This document shows, piece after piece, positions 15,586 through 25,411 of a stretch of 64,000 nucleotides of DNA. The notes beneath the pieces are model-generated. The model saw only the letters and a program-made list of their open reading frames with translations. It was not told the origin of the DNA and did no database searches. Location: positions 42,562 to 106,561 of the forward strand of contig JAFZWM010000022.1 of NCBI GenBank assembly GCA_017617315.1, given 5' to 3'. The number at the start of each line of letters is the position of its first letter. Position 1 is the stretch's first letter. Both the position numbers and the translations under genes were made by a program. The DNA comes from Bacteroidaceae bacterium (GTDB lineage Bacteria > Bacteroidota > Bacteroidia > Bacteroidales > Bacteroidaceae).

Positions 15586-17397
15586 ATGCTAAAATTAAAA
15601 GAAAAAACAGGTATTGTTATTGCCGCACTAACATTATTTGCAACGGTTCCGGTCGTGGCCGATGATATTCCTGCCTTTCCTGGGGCAGAAGGACACGCAC
15701 GTTACACAACTACTGGCGGACGAAGTACGGAATCGTCGGCTGCAAAAATCTATCATGTCACAAATCTTGCTGATAATGCAGGGACAAAGGGCAGCCTCAG
15801 ATGGGCATTAAACCAGACGGGACCTCGAATCATCGTGTTTGATGTGAGCGGATACATCGATTTGCGTTCAGAACTTCCTATCCCTGCAAATACCACAATC
15901 GCCGGTCAGACTGCGCCGGGAGAAGGTATTACGCTGCGATATTACACGGTAAACTTCAATAAAGGCGACAATATTATTGTACGCTTTATTCGTTTCCGTC
16001 GTTCACAGGTAAAGAGTGTCGATGATGGTGCGGACGCAGCATGGGGACGACAGCACAGAAATATCATCCTCGATCATTGCTCGTTCTCTTGGAGCATTGA
16101 TGAGATTGCCTCTTTTTACGACAACCGCAACTTTACTATGCAGTGGTGTACGCTTGGCGAGGCTCTGGCAAATCCGGGACATTCAAAGGGCGAGCACAGT
16201 TACGGTGGAATCTGGGGCGGAAAGGAAGCCTCGTTCCATCACAATTTCCTTCTGCACATGCAGAACAGAGTGCCTCGTTTCAATGGCGCGCGTTACAACT
16301 GGACTGATTTTGACAATACAAAGTACGAGAATACTATTCAGGCTGAGCAGGTGGACTTCCGCAACTGCGTGATGTATAACTGGGGTAATGGCAACGGTTG
16401 CTACGGAGGTCCCGGCGGCGGATATGTGAACATAGTCAACAACTATTATCAAGCAGGCCCTGCAACATCAAACAAGATGCGTGTGACTCAGATTTCGAAG
16501 GCAAGCGCAAGCAATGCAGGCGACAATCCCTTCCCTGATTACACAAGCCGTTATTACATCAGCGGAAATTATGTGACGGCTGCAGGAACAGATGCTGCAA
16601 ACTACGACTGGAAGGGCGTTGCATACGATAGCGGTATCCCAGAGATAAACGGAGAACGGTATACCGTCGACCCTAATCATTATTACGGCTCGTCGGTTGA
16701 GTATGTGAAGAACGGTAGCGGCGTTGATTGTGTTAAAATTAAACTCGACAATCCTCAGCCTTCGGGAGATGTTACAACTCATTCTGCCGTAAATGCTTAT
16801 GATAAAGTGCTGGCATACAGCGGTGCATCTCTTTTCCGCGATGCCGTAGACGTTCGTTATGCCGAGGAGGCAAGGACTGGAACTACAACTTATACAGGTC
16901 CGGTGACAGCCCGTGCCGGAATTGTTGATTACATCAACGACCCAAGTGCGACAGAAGATGTAACGCTTCCAAGTTTCCCTGCTTTGAAATCAGACTCCCG
17001 TCCTGCCGGATATGATACAGACGGCGACGGCATTCCTGACGAATGGGAGATTGCAAACGGATTAAATCCGAATGATGCAAGCGATGCCTTCACAAAGACT
17101 CTCGACAAGGAGAAGGGCTGGTATCTTAACATCGAAGTCTATCTGAATAGCATTGTTGAAGACATCATGCGGGCAGAAAACGAAAATGCCATAACTACGG
17201 TCGATGAGTATTATCCTGCGTATAACAAGGTTGCAACATCGGTAGATATGAAAACCGTCAACAACGGTGCGGTGAAGAGCATTGAGTATTATACGCTTGA
17301 CGGCAAACGTATTTCTGCACCTTCAGATGGCATAAGCGTGCGTAAGATTAAATATGCCGACGGAACAGTAGATGTTGATAAGGTAATCAAGAAATAA
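15586..17397 (+). CDS. secreted pectate lyase (PL1-like) with T9SS-type C-terminal tail
   Basis: This 603-residue protein (from ATG 15586) has a signal peptide ending near VPVVADD. The body is a right-handed beta-helix of the polysaccharide lyase 1 type, opening IPAFPGAEGHARYTTTGGR and containing LDHCSFSWSIDE, which cleaves polygalacturonan by beta-elimination. Near residue 475 TDGDGIPDEWE is a calcium-binding thrombospondin-type/dockerin-like turn. The last about 60 residues (YYTLDGKRIS, GISVRKIKYADG, VIKK) resemble a type A T9SS sorting domain, which would export it through the Por machinery represented by porX/porW in this window. Confidence 0.87.
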   Translation: MLKLKEKTGIVIAALTLFATVPVVADDIPAFPGAEGHARYTTTGGRSTESSAAKIYHVTNLADNAGTKGSLRWALNQTGPRIIVFDVSGYIDLRSELPIPANTTIAGQTAPGEGITLRYYTVNFNKGDNIIVRFIRFRRSQVKSVDDGADAAWGRQHRNIILDHCSFSWSIDEIASFYDNRNFTMQWCTLGEALANPGHSKGEHSYGGIWGGKEASFHHNFLLHMQNRVPRFNGARYNWTDFDNTKYENTIQAEQVDFRNCVMYNWGNGNGCYGGPGGGYVNIVNNYYQAGPATSNKMRVTQISKASASNAGDNPFPDYTSRYYISGNYVTAAGTDAANYDWKGVAYDSGIPEINGERYTVDPNHYYGSSVEYVKNGSGVDCVKIKLDNPQPSGDVTTHSAVNAYDKVLAYSGASLFRDAVDVRYAEEARTGTTTYTGPVTARAGIVDYINDPSATEDVTLPSFPALKSDSRPAGYDTDGDGIPDEWEIANGLNPNDASDAFTKTLDKEKGWYLNIEVYLNSIVEDIMRAENENAITTVDEYYPAYNKVATSVDMKTVNNGAVKSIEYYTLDGKRISAPSDGISVRKIKYADGTVDVDKVIKK

Positions 17398-17413
17398 AAC
17401 GGCAAAAATGTAA

Positions 17414-17459
17414 AAAGAAGTGTCTGATGCAATTAAATGCAGTCAGACACTTCTTTTTT
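17414..17459. terminator. bidirectional terminator between convergent genes
   Basis: AGAAGTGTCTGA and TCAGACACTTCT are perfect inverted arms, with A residues before and T residues after, serving the lyase (+) and the adenosine deaminase (-). Confidence 0.9.
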
Positions 17460-17463
17460 ATTC

Positions 17464-18855
17464 CTATTTAACAGTATCTTCCAAGAACTTTACCCATCGT
17501 TTTTCCCAGTCTTTCATTACCTTTTTCTTTGCCTTTTTCGAAAGCGAACTGTATGTAATGCTGTTCTTGCAGAGCTGCTTTACTTCGCTTAGCGACAGAT
17601 TCCAATCAACGATTACGGCAAAGAAATCGTCGACAAGAGCCGTGTGCTCAAAGATTGTTGGGTCATCGCTGCAAATGGCAACCGGAAGTCCTGAATGAAT
17701 GTATCCGATGTTTGGATGCGAGTCCAGAGAGGTGCAATATCCAAGGTTCACGCTGCTTAGCGGACAGGTTTCTATGCAGATGTCATTTTGCCTTATTTCG
17801 TCGTACAATTCTGGATGGAAATACATATTGTAGGCGTGTCCTATGCGTTTTGCGCCCAATTTTATAGCCCATTTAATGTTGTTGTTCTCGGCCTTTTTTG
17901 TTTCGCCGGCATGAAGAAACAGTTTTAAATCGGGATATTCGCGTTCGCATTTTTTCAGAACATCGTAATAATATTCAAAACTATGGTTCTTGTCCTCGTC
18001 CGACACCAGGTCGAAGCCCGTTATCAAGTTGCACTTGTTCATCAGCGTGTCTTTTATGTGCTGCTGAACGTATGCAACGTTTTCGATTCGCTTCTGAACC
18101 TCTTCGAGCGAGTAGCCCTTGTTGCCCGTGCCAATTATCGTAACGTGGAAATCAGCCTTTTTGCGCACGTTGTTGCACGCTTTCATTATCATCTCGGCCA
18201 TGCTCAGGAAGATGTCGCGGTCGATGGTTGAGCCGATTCTTATCTCGGCAAACTGAATGTTGTTTTCGATGTAGATGTTGAAAGCCTTCTCCATGTACTT
18301 CTCGAAATTCTCAGGCGAGCCAAAGGCGCCGTTGAAAATCCGCCTGAAAATTGGCTGGAAATCCTTCCACGGATTGTCGTGGGAGCATCCGTTGAAAGTG
18401 TAGAGTTTAAGACTTTTTTCTCGTGTAAGATATTCTTTCGAGATGCATATTCTTGCAGGAAGATATCCTGCCGGAACATCATAAGGGTCGGTACGATAGA
18501 GCGTGTGCCCGATGTTGTCTCCCTCAATCTGAATATAAATGTTTGGCTGTGATGCCAGAAAGCTGCAATAGTCGTCGAAAGCCAGAAGGGCTGTGCTGTG
18601 AATGTGCAGTTCGCCGCCTTTTGGCAGTTGCTTGCAGAATTTGTAAAGTCTTGTGTTCCAGACGGTAGAATCGGTAAGGTTTATGTAGTTGAAAGGCTTT
18701 TTGTATTGATTGTGATATTCGTTCACCATTACGCGCATAATGCTATCGGCACGCCGTTCGAGTGTCGAAACCTTGTTGCTTGCCGTTATTTCATGGTTTA
18801 TGGCAAACAGCAGGATTAGGATTATGTTTTTAGTCGTATTAAAAAATTTAAGCAC
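17464..18855 (-). CDS. exported adenosine deaminase-like metallohydrolase
   Basis: The 463-residue protein carries an N-terminal hydrophobic signal (IILILLFAINHEITA) and an amidohydrolase barrel with adenosine deaminase landmarks: GGELHIHSTA (zinc ligands), LFLHAGET (substrate/catalytic glutamate region), RIGHAYN and CSDDPTIF (zinc aspartate). Overall length and the inserted segment between the first two motifs resemble secreted ADGF/CECR1-type deaminases more than the cytosolic form. Likely role: periplasmic or surface deamination of adenosine to inosine for purine salvage. No operon partner. Confidence 0.82.
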   Translation of the reverse strand: MLKFFNTTKNIILILLFAINHEITASNKVSTLERRADSIMRVMVNEYHNQYKKPFNYINLTDSTVWNTRLYKFCKQLPKGGELHIHSTALLAFDDYCSFLASQPNIYIQIEGDNIGHTLYRTDPYDVPAGYLPARICISKEYLTREKSLKLYTFNGCSHDNPWKDFQPIFRRIFNGAFGSPENFEKYMEKAFNIYIENNIQFAEIRIGSTIDRDIFLSMAEMIMKACNNVRKKADFHVTIIGTGNKGYSLEEVQKRIENVAYVQQHIKDTLMNKCNLITGFDLVSDEDKNHSFEYYYDVLKKCEREYPDLKLFLHAGETKKAENNNIKWAIKLGAKRIGHAYNMYFHPELYDEIRQNDICIETCPLSSVNLGYCTSLDSHPNIGYIHSGLPVAICSDDPTIFEHTALVDDFFAVIVDWNLSLSEVKQLCKNSITYSSLSKKAKKKVMKDWEKRWVKFLEDTVK

Positions 18856-18891
18856 AGGCGTAATATGTTTAGCATGATGTTTTCTGCATAG

Positions 18892-18945
18892 AAAAAGTCT
18901 ACTTCAATGAAAGATTTTCCTGTTTCTTCGTAAAGTAGACTTTTT
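18892..18945. terminator. terminator hairpin downstream of the small minus-strand gene
   Basis: AAAAAGTCTACTT (18892-18904) and AAGTAGACTTTTT (18933-18945) are exact inverted arms. It ends the transcript of the small gene at 18969-19130. Confidence 0.75.
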
Positions 18946-18968
18946 ACCAATTTCTTTTTTCCGAGGCA

Positions 18969-19130
18969 TCAGGCAAACCTGCGTGTTGCAGAGAATTTTT
19001 TGCCCATACCTACACTAAGTGCACGGCGCATATCATTCCAACTCATCCCTCTCATACGAGTAATTCCGTAAGCGGTAGAAACAACAGGTCTCCTGTCATT
19101 TTCAGCCTTTTTCATCTTCGTAGTATTCAT
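18969..19130 (-). CDS. small basic protein of 53 residues (unrecognised)
   Basis: Reading the minus strand from ATG at 19130, an open frame of 53 codons gives a very basic protein starting MNTTKMKKAENDRRPVV, with STAYGITRMRGMSWNDMRRA in the middle, and ending GKKFSATRRFA. A perfect -7 promoter element lies 60 nt upstream and a 13-bp terminator hairpin follows the stop by 24 nt, so it has the full layout of an independent gene. I do not recognise a family. Candidates: RNA- or ribosome-binding microprotein, or membrane-active peptide. Confidence 0.6.
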   Translation of the reverse strand: MNTTKMKKAENDRRPVVSTAYGITRMRGMSWNDMRRALSVGMGKKFSATRRFA

Positions 19131-19189
19131 AACAATAATTATTTATAGTGTTAAAAAAGTTCTTTTCTCTGTACTATTATCCTCATCCG

Positions 19190-19197
19190 CAAATATA
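19190..19197 (-). promoter_or_regulatory. promoter -7 element of the 53-residue gene
   Basis: On the minus strand this reads TATATTTG followed by CGG, an exact TAnnTTTG match. Start of transcription near 19183 leaves a leader of about 50 nt. Confidence 0.6.
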
Positions 19198-19272
19198 ACG
19201 TATAAAAATGAGAAACGCAAACTTTTTTTTAAGTTTTTTCGGGCGAATGAATGCCATATCGCAAAAAACTCG

Positions 19273-19280
19273 TAAATTTG
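19273..19280 (+). promoter_or_regulatory. promoter -7 element of the pro/arg/GH51 gene run
   Basis: TAAATTTG fits TAnnTTTG and lies 45 nt before the ATG at 19325, supporting that start over the upstream in-frame ATG at 19208. Confidence 0.5.
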
Positions 19281-19324
19281 AACACAAATTCAGAAGAACG
19301 AAAATCTTAACGTCAGTTAACTTA

Positions 19325-19828
19325 ATGAAATGCATGGCATTGTGGGCTTTGGCGGCTTCTTTCATGAGCGTGCCGGCCGTTGCTCAAGAAAGCAGAATGG
19401 TTGATCAGGATTCGGTCCAGTCCGTTGCTTGCGTGTGGGAAAAAGGAGGCATTGCCTTTACGAGTGTTGAGCCTGTACAGATAAGGAAGAACACGCCTCA
19501 GTTGTACGAAGTTTCGGCTGAAGATTATCTGATTTCATTGCAGATGATTGACCGCGACGGGCTTGAACCCGACCAGCTGAAGGAGACTATGCAGATGCTT
19601 GCCGCAAGCATAGGGCTGAAGGATGCATCGGGCATAGACGAGATTAAGAATCTTCCGGGAATAAAAGGGCATATCATCGAGGGAGACCTTCGCAATTACG
19701 GAGGATATCTTATAACTCTCGCGCCCGAAAACTCGACTGTGGCATATCTCATGACAATCGTCTATGTTGAGGGTATGGAAGAGGATATTGACCGCATTAT
19801 CGACAGCATTCGTCAGATTGGCAAGTAG
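19325..19828 (+). CDS. exported hypothetical protein (possible DUF4252-like)
   Basis: From ATG 19325 the protein has 167 residues with a signal peptide (MKCMALWALAASFMSVPAVA). The mature part holds an acidic repeated-helix pattern (LKETMQMLAASIGL, MEEDIDRIIDSIRQIGK) and a strand-rich section RNYGGYLITLAPENS. This loosely resembles small periplasmic DUF4252-type proteins, but I am not certain. It is first in the run leading to proB, 34 nt away. Confidence 0.6.
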   Translation: MKCMALWALAASFMSVPAVAQESRMVDQDSVQSVACVWEKGGIAFTSVEPVQIRKNTPQLYEVSAEDYLISLQMIDRDGLEPDQLKETMQMLAASIGLKDASGIDEIKNLPGIKGHIIEGDLRNYGGYLITLAPENSTVAYLMTIVYVEGMEEDIDRIIDSIRQIGK

Positions 19829-19862
19829 ATGCGTTTTGCTGAATATTTTTTGATTCGAAAAA

Positions 19863-20945
19863 ATGGAACAGAAATATAGAAGAATAACTGTAAAGATTGG
19901 TAGTAATGTTTTGACGCGTAAGGACGGAACGCTCGATGTTACGCGCATGTCGGCAATCGTCGACCAGGTGGCAGAGCTTCGGAAACTCGGAATCGAGATA
20001 ATCCTTGTGTCGTCGGGAGCCGTGGCCTCGGGCCGAAGCGAACTGAAGGTTTCGCGAAAGATGGACAGCGTTGACCAGCGCCAGCTTTTCTCGGCTGTGG
20101 GACAGGCAAAGCTCATCCGCCGTTACTACGATTTCTTTAAGGAACATCATATTGCGGTGGGACAGGTTCTTACAATGAAGGAGAACTTCGGAACCCGCCG
20201 CCATTATCTTAACCAGCGCAACTGCATGATGGTGATGCTCGAGAACGGCGTTATTCCAATCGTTAATGAGAACGACACAATTTCGCTTACCGAGCTGATG
20301 TTTACCGATAACGACGAACTTTCGGGACTCATTGCCACCATGATGGACGCCGATGCGCTCATCATTCTGAGCAATATCGACGGAATCTTCACAGGAAATC
20401 CGTCAGACCCGAAGGCCAAGGTCATTCGCGAGGTTCATCCAGGCGAAGACCTGACTCAGTATGTGCAGACCGAGAAGTCTGGCTTTGGCCGTGGCGGAAT
20501 GATAACTAAGACAACTATCGCCCGAAAGGTTGCGGAGGAAGGTCTCGACGTCTTCATTGCCAACGGAAAGAAAGACAACATTCTCGTCGACCTTATAACT
20601 CGCACGGATGAAACCACATTTACCCACTTCATTCCGAAGAAAGACGAAGTTTCGAGCGTAAAAAAATGGATTTCGCACTCTGCCGGATTTGCAAAGGGCG
20701 AACTTCATCTCAACGAAGAGGCTGTAAAGGCTATAAAAGGCCGAAAGGCTGCAAGCATCTTGCCGGTTGGTGTAGTTAGGATTGAAGGCGATTTCGAGAA
20801 AGACGACATCGTAAAGGTCGTGAACCATTCGGGCAAGGCGATAGGCGTTGGAAAAGTGTCATGCTCTGCCGACGAAGCCCGTGGCGTTATCGGAAAGCAC
20901 GACCAGAAACCTCTTGTTCATTACGATTATCTCTATTTAGACTAA
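19863..20945 (+). CDS. proB: glutamate 5-kinase
   Basis: The 360-residue enzyme phosphorylates L-glutamate to gamma-glutamyl phosphate, the first step of proline synthesis. The amino-acid-kinase domain opens RITVKIGSNVLTRKDG and includes LVSSGAVASGR, NENDTIS and GRGGMITKTTIARKVAEEG; a C-terminal PUA domain covers about 275-360 (LPVGVVRIEGDFEKDD). Full length, next to proA, where feedback inhibition by proline is expected from the family. Confidence 0.96.
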   Translation: MEQKYRRITVKIGSNVLTRKDGTLDVTRMSAIVDQVAELRKLGIEIILVSSGAVASGRSELKVSRKMDSVDQRQLFSAVGQAKLIRRYYDFFKEHHIAVGQVLTMKENFGTRRHYLNQRNCMMVMLENGVIPIVNENDTISLTELMFTDNDELSGLIATMMDADALIILSNIDGIFTGNPSDPKAKVIREVHPGEDLTQYVQTEKSGFGRGGMITKTTIARKVAEEGLDVFIANGKKDNILVDLITRTDETTFTHFIPKKDEVSSVKKWISHSAGFAKGELHLNEEAVKAIKGRKAASILPVGVVRIEGDFEKDDIVKVVNHSGKAIGVGKVSCSADEARGVIGKHDQKPLVHYDYLYLD

Positions 20946-20954
20946 ACTTTTATT

Positions 20955-22205
20955 ATGGCATTAAGCAAACTTTTTGAATCAGTTCGCGAGGCAAGCACCT
21001 CGTTGTCCGACTTGGACGACAAGCGCATTAACGAGATACTTTTGGCTGTGGCCGACGAAGCCGTTGCCCAGACTCCGGCCATTCTCGAGGCTAACGCAAA
21101 GGATTTGGCACGAATGGATTCTGCCAACCCGATGTACGACCGTCTGAAACTGACAAAGGAGCGCATCGAGGGCATTGCATCTGATACGCGCCATGTGGCT
21201 CAGTTGCCGTCGCCTCTTGGCAGAGTGCTGAAGCACAGCGTGTTGCCTAACGGCCTCGACATCACTCGCGTAAGCGTGCCTTTTGGTGTTATCGGAATTG
21301 TTTACGAAGCTCGTCCTAATGTCACATTCGATGTCTTTTCGCTCTGTCTGAAGAGCGGAAACGCCTGCATTCTGAAAGGCGGAAAGGATGCCGATGACAG
21401 CAACCGCGCCATAATGAACGTAATTCACTCCGTGCTTAAGCGTTTCGGCGTGAGCGAGATGGTTGCGCAGCTTCTGCCTGCCACTCATGAGGCAACTGCC
21501 GAACTTCTCGAGGCTGTCGATTATGTCGATTTGATTATTCCTCGCGGAAGTTCACGACTCATTCAGTTTGTGCGCGATACGGCCAAAGTTCCGGTTATCG
21601 AGACAGGTGCAGGCATCTGCCATGCTTATTTCGATGAATTCGGCGACTTGGAGAAAGGCAAGGCGATAGTCAACAACGCAAAGACCCGTAGAGTAAGCGT
21701 ATGCAACGCTCTCGACTGCACGCTTGTTCACGAAAGCCGATTGGCCGACATCCCAGAGTTGTGTGCTCCGCTTGCCAACGAAAACGTCATCATCTATGCC
21801 GATGAGGTTTCTTATGCCGTGCTCGACGGCTCTTATCCTGCCGAGCTTCTTCAGCATGCCACAGCCGAAAGTTTCGGAACCGAGTTTCAGGACTACAAGA
21901 TGGCTCTGAAAGTAGTTGCTACGTTCGATGAGGCTCTGGCTTATATCCGCAAGAACAGTTCGCGCCACAGCGAGTGCATAATAACCGAGGATTCGGCTCG
22001 TGCCGACAAGTTCAGTCGTGTGGTCGATGCCGCTTGCGTCTACACCAACGCTCCAACATCGTTTACCGATGGGGCGCAGTTCGGACTCGGGGCTGAAATT
22101 GGCATCAGTACTCAGAAAATGCACGCCCGAGGCCCTATGGCTCTTGAGGAAATCTGCACCTACAAGTGGATTATAAAGGGCAACGGACAGGTAAGACCAA
22201 AATGA
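20955..22205 (+). CDS. proA: gamma-glutamyl phosphate reductase
   Basis: The 416-residue aldehyde-dehydrogenase-fold enzyme reduces gamma-glutamyl phosphate with NADPH to glutamate semialdehyde, the second step of proline synthesis. It shows [30 protein letters not shown], the catalytic cysteine region [13 protein letters not shown] and the C-terminal [14 protein letters not shown]. Nine nt after proB. Confidence 0.96.
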   Translation: MALSKLFESVREASTSLSDLDDKRINEILLAVADEAVAQTPAILEANAKDLARMDSANPMYDRLKLTKERIEGIASDTRHVAQLPSPLGRVLKHSVLPNGLDITRVSVPFGVIGIVYEARPNVTFDVFSLCLKSGNACILKGGKDADDSNRAIMNVIHSVLKRFGVSEMVAQLLPATHEATAELLEAVDYVDLIIPRGSSRLIQFVRDTAKVPVIETGAGICHAYFDEFGDLEKGKAIVNNAKTRRVSVCNALDCTLVHESRLADIPELCAPLANENVIIYADEVSYAVLDGSYPAELLQHATAESFGTEFQDYKMALKVVATFDEALAYIRKNSSRHSECIITEDSARADKFSRVVDAACVYTNAPTSFTDGAQFGLGAEIGISTQKMHARGPMALEEICTYKWIIKGNGQVRPK

Positions 22206-22209
22206 TGCC

Positions 22210-22845
22210 ATGAAGAAAATCTGTCTGTGCCTTTGCCTGCTGCTGATGATTGTTGCCTGCGATGATGAAAACGACGGCAGCAGATATCCTGATGTGCTTA
22301 CGAGTTTTGTCGATGTTATTACCGACAAGAACGGTACCATCGAGAAGATGAACGATGGCGATGGTGTAGGCTATTTGGTAAGCAACGCGTCGGGCGGATA
22401 TAAGAAGGACACGCTATACCGCGTTGTGGCTCAGTACAGACTTGTGGATGAATCGAGCGTATATCTCTACAACACAACAAAGACGATTTCGCCCGTTCCT
22501 GTTCCTTCAAACCACATAAAAGGCGGATTCAAGACCGATGCAGTCAGGATGCAAGGCATCTGGCTGTCGGCAGACTATCTTAACATCGTTATTCAGGTTG
22601 AGGGGGCGGGAGAGGCTCATTCGTTCCACTTCGGACAGGATTCGGTTTCCGTTTCCGGCGAACATCGGCTCGTGGCTCTGAGACTCTATCACAACCGTGG
22701 CGAGGATGCCGAATATTACACTCACAAAGTCTATCTTTCCGTTCCGCTGAAACAGTACCAGTTTGCCAGCGGCGACACGATAATGATGGGAGTGAACCTC
22801 TACGGCGAGGGAATGAAATACTATAAATTTGCTTATAATAAATAA
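22210..22845 (+). CDS. NigD-like lipoprotein
   Basis: The 211-residue protein has a lipoprotein signal (LCLCLLLMIVACDD) and an N-terminal OB-like segment (YPDVLTSFVDVITDKNG, MNDGDGVGYLV) followed by a beta-rich C-terminal domain, the layout of the NigD-like family named after the nigrescin locus of Prevotella nigrescens. Function is unknown; it probably sits in the periplasm or on the outer membrane. It starts 4 nt after proA. Confidence 0.75.
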   Translation: MKKICLCLCLLLMIVACDDENDGSRYPDVLTSFVDVITDKNGTIEKMNDGDGVGYLVSNASGGYKKDTLYRVVAQYRLVDESSVYLYNTTKTISPVPVPSNHIKGGFKTDAVRMQGIWLSADYLNIVIQVEGAGEAHSFHFGQDSVSVSGEHRLVALRLYHNRGEDAEYYTHKVYLSVPLKQYQFASGDTIMMGVNLYGEGMKYYKFAYNK

Positions 22846-22857
22846 AGAATAACAACT

Positions 22858-23823
22858 ATGCGCTATTTTCAGAATGTAGAAGATTTGGGCGATTTGAAGC
22901 TTGCGCTTCAGGAAGCCGCAGAGATAAAGAAAGACCGTTACAAGTATCAGGAGCTTGGCAAGAACAAGACTGCCATGCTTATATTCTTTAACAACAGTTT
23001 GCGTACTCGTCTCAGCACGCAGAAGGCAGCCATGAATCTTGGCATGAACGTAATCGTGCTCGATGTTAATCAGGGAGCATGGAAACTCGAGACTGAGCGC
23101 GGCGTTGTGATGAATGGCGACAAGAGCGAGCATCTTCTCGAGGCCATTCCGGTGATGGCTTGTTATTGCGATATCATCGGCGTTCGCTCTTTTGCTACCT
23201 TCGAAAGCCGTAAGGACGATTACGAGGAGAAGATTCTGAATCAGTTTATAAAGTACAGCGGCAAGCCTGTGTTCTTCATGGAGAGCGCAACCGTTCATCC
23301 TTTGCAGAGCTTTGCCGATTTGATTACAATCGAGGAGTACAAGAAGACTGCCCGTCCAAAGGTTGTTATGACATGGGCTCCTCATCCAAAGGCATTGCCG
23401 CAGGCCGTTCCTAACTCGTTTGCACAGTGGATGAACGCTGCCGATGTCGATTTCGTAGTAACTCATCCGAAGGGATACGAACTCGACCCTAAGTTTGTTG
23501 GCAACGCTCGCGTGGAGTACGACCAGATGAAGGCTCTCGAAGGTGCAGACTTCGTTTACGCAAAGAACTGGAGCTGTCCGGGCGTTACAAATCCCGATGA
23601 CTACGGAAAGGTTCTCAGTCAGGACATGAGCTGGACTGTTGATTCTGCCCACATGGCGGTAACAAACAATGCCTACTTCATGCATTGTTTGCCTGTTCGC
23701 CGCAACATGATTGTGAGCGACGATGTTATCGAGGCCGAGACATCGCTCGTTATTCCAGAGGCTGCCAACCGCGAAATTTCGGCAACGGTTGTTCTGAAGA
23801 GACTTCTCGAAGGGTTGAAATAA
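22858..23823 (+). CDS. argF': N-succinylornithine carbamoyltransferase (Bacteroides-type)
   Basis: The 321-residue protein belongs to the ornithine-carbamoyltransferase superfamily: the carbamoyl-phosphate loop is FFNNSLRTRLSTQKAAMNLG and the C-terminal motif MHCLPVRRNMI. The surrounding sequence (QGAWKLETERGV, HLLEAIPVMACYCDIIGVRSF, ESATVHPLQSFADLITI) matches the Bacteroides enzyme that acts on N-succinylornithine in arginine synthesis rather than on free ornithine. Acylated substrate specificity is inferred from this resemblance. Other arg genes are not nearby. Confidence 0.88.
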   Translation: MRYFQNVEDLGDLKLALQEAAEIKKDRYKYQELGKNKTAMLIFFNNSLRTRLSTQKAAMNLGMNVIVLDVNQGAWKLETERGVVMNGDKSEHLLEAIPVMACYCDIIGVRSFATFESRKDDYEEKILNQFIKYSGKPVFFMESATVHPLQSFADLITIEEYKKTARPKVVMTWAPHPKALPQAVPNSFAQWMNAADVDFVVTHPKGYELDPKFVGNARVEYDQMKALEGADFVYAKNWSCPGVTNPDDYGKVLSQDMSWTVDSAHMAVTNNAYFMHCLPVRRNMIVSDDVIEAETSLVIPEAANREISATVVLKRLLEGLK

Positions 23824-23847
23824 TACAAAATACATATAACAAATAAC

Positions 23848-25404
23848 ATGAAATTCAAAATCATTTTAGCATCGCTGCTGTTCGGAATGGGTACTACAGC
23901 CTTCGCTCAGCAAAAGGCAACTGTAGCAGTACATAACAGCACAGAGGGAAACGTAATCCCTAAGGAAATTTATGGCCAGTTTGCCGAGCATCTTGGCTCA
24001 TGTATATACGGAGGTCTGTGGGTTGGCGAGAACTCAAAGATTCCTAATACAAACGGTTATCGTAACGATGTTGTTCAGGCGTTGAAAGACCTGAAAGTGC
24101 CGGTTTTACGCTGGCCGGGCGGCTGCTTTGCCGACGAGTATCACTGGGTTGATGGTATCGGTCCTAAGGAGAACCGCCCTCGTATGGTAAACAACAACTG
24201 GGGAGGAACGGTCGAGGACAACAGCTTCGGTACTCACGAGTTCCTTAATCTTTGCGAAATCCTTGGCTGCGAGCCTTATGTAAGCCTTAACGTTGGTAGC
24301 GGCTCTGTTGAGGAGATGGCAAAGTGGATTGAGTACATGACTGCCGAGGACGGTCCTCAGGCTAAGATTCGTAAGGCTAACGGTCGCGAGAAGCCATGGC
24401 ACGTCAAGTACATCGGCGTTGGTAACGAAAGCTGGGGATGTGGAGGAAACATGCGTCCTGAGTATTACGGCGATTTGTATCGCAGATATTCAACATACTG
24501 CCGTGAGTTCAACGGCAACAAGTTGTACAAGATTGCGAGTGGTGCGAGCGACTACGACTTGAACTGGACTGAGGTTCTGATGAAGAACGTAGGCCGAAAG
24601 ATGGACGGCTTGTCACTTCACTACTACACAGTTCTTGGCTGGAACGGCAGCAAGGGAAAGGCTACAAAGTTCACCGACGACGACTACTACTGGTGTCTTG
24701 GCAAGTGCTGCGGAATCGATTCTCTGCTTCAGAAGCACATCAAGATAATGGATAAGTACGACCCAAAGAAGCAGGTCGCTCTTCTTGTTGACGAGTGGGG
24801 AACATGGTGGGACGTTGAGGACGGAACAAATCCGGGACACCTCTTCCAGCAGAACACAATGCGCGATGCAATGGTGGCATCTCTCAGCCTCGACATCTTC
24901 CACAAGTATACCGACCGCGTGAAGATGACAAACATCGCTCAGGTGATAAACGTTCTTCAGAGTATGATTCTGACTAAGGACGACAAGATGGTGCTTACTC
25001 CAAGCTACTACGTATTCAAGATGTACAACGTTCATCAGGATGCCAAGTACATTCCAGTTGAGATTAACTGCGAGTCTCGTACAACACGCAACGAGCGCAA
25101 GAACGAGGGCGACAGAACTCTTTACAACATCAGCTCAACAGTTTCAGTAAAGGATGGCGTAACTCACGTAAGCCTTACAAATGTTGATTTGACTAAGAGT
25201 GCCGAGGTTACTCTCAACTTCGACAAACTCAACGTTAAGTCGGTTAGCGGCACAATACTTAACTGCAAGAATGTTGCCGATTTCAACAGTTTTGAGAATC
25301 CAGATGTTATCAAACCGGCAGCGTTCAAGGACGCTAAGGTAAAGAAGAATGTGCTTACAGTAAAGATGCCTGCACATTCAATCGTAACTCTTGAGTTGAA
25401 ATAA
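23848..25404 (+). CDS. secreted alpha-L-arabinofuranosidase, GH51
   Basis: The 518-residue enzyme has a signal peptide ([17 protein letters not shown]) and a GH51 barrel starting [15 protein letters not shown]. The acid/base glutamate is E194 in [11 protein letters not shown] and the nucleophile E316 in [10 protein letters not shown]; both are present. A C-terminal beta-sandwich ends [14 protein letters not shown]. It removes arabinose from arabinan or arabinoxylan side chains of pectin and hemicellulose. The gene follows argF' by 24 nt in the same direction, an unusual mix of biosynthesis and glycan use. Confidence 0.93.
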   Translation: MKFKIILASLLFGMGTTAFAQQKATVAVHNSTEGNVIPKEIYGQFAEHLGSCIYGGLWVGENSKIPNTNGYRNDVVQALKDLKVPVLRWPGGCFADEYHWVDGIGPKENRPRMVNNNWGGTVEDNSFGTHEFLNLCEILGCEPYVSLNVGSGSVEEMAKWIEYMTAEDGPQAKIRKANGREKPWHVKYIGVGNESWGCGGNMRPEYYGDLYRRYSTYCREFNGNKLYKIASGASDYDLNWTEVLMKNVGRKMDGLSLHYYTVLGWNGSKGKATKFTDDDYYWCLGKCCGIDSLLQKHIKIMDKYDPKKQVALLVDEWGTWWDVEDGTNPGHLFQQNTMRDAMVASLSLDIFHKYTDRVKMTNIAQVINVLQSMILTKDDKMVLTPSYYVFKMYNVHQDAKYIPVEINCESRTTRNERKNEGDRTLYNISSTVSVKDGVTHVSLTNVDLTKSAEVTLNFDKLNVKSVSGTILNCKNVADFNSFENPDVIKPAAFKDAKVKKNVLTVKMPAHSIVTLELK

Positions 25405-25411
25405 TAGATTT

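Noticed and set aside
22507..23835. 442-codon minus-strand frame opposite argF'
   Set aside because: Codon composition is that of an antisense shadow; the carbamoyltransferase on the plus strand is certain.
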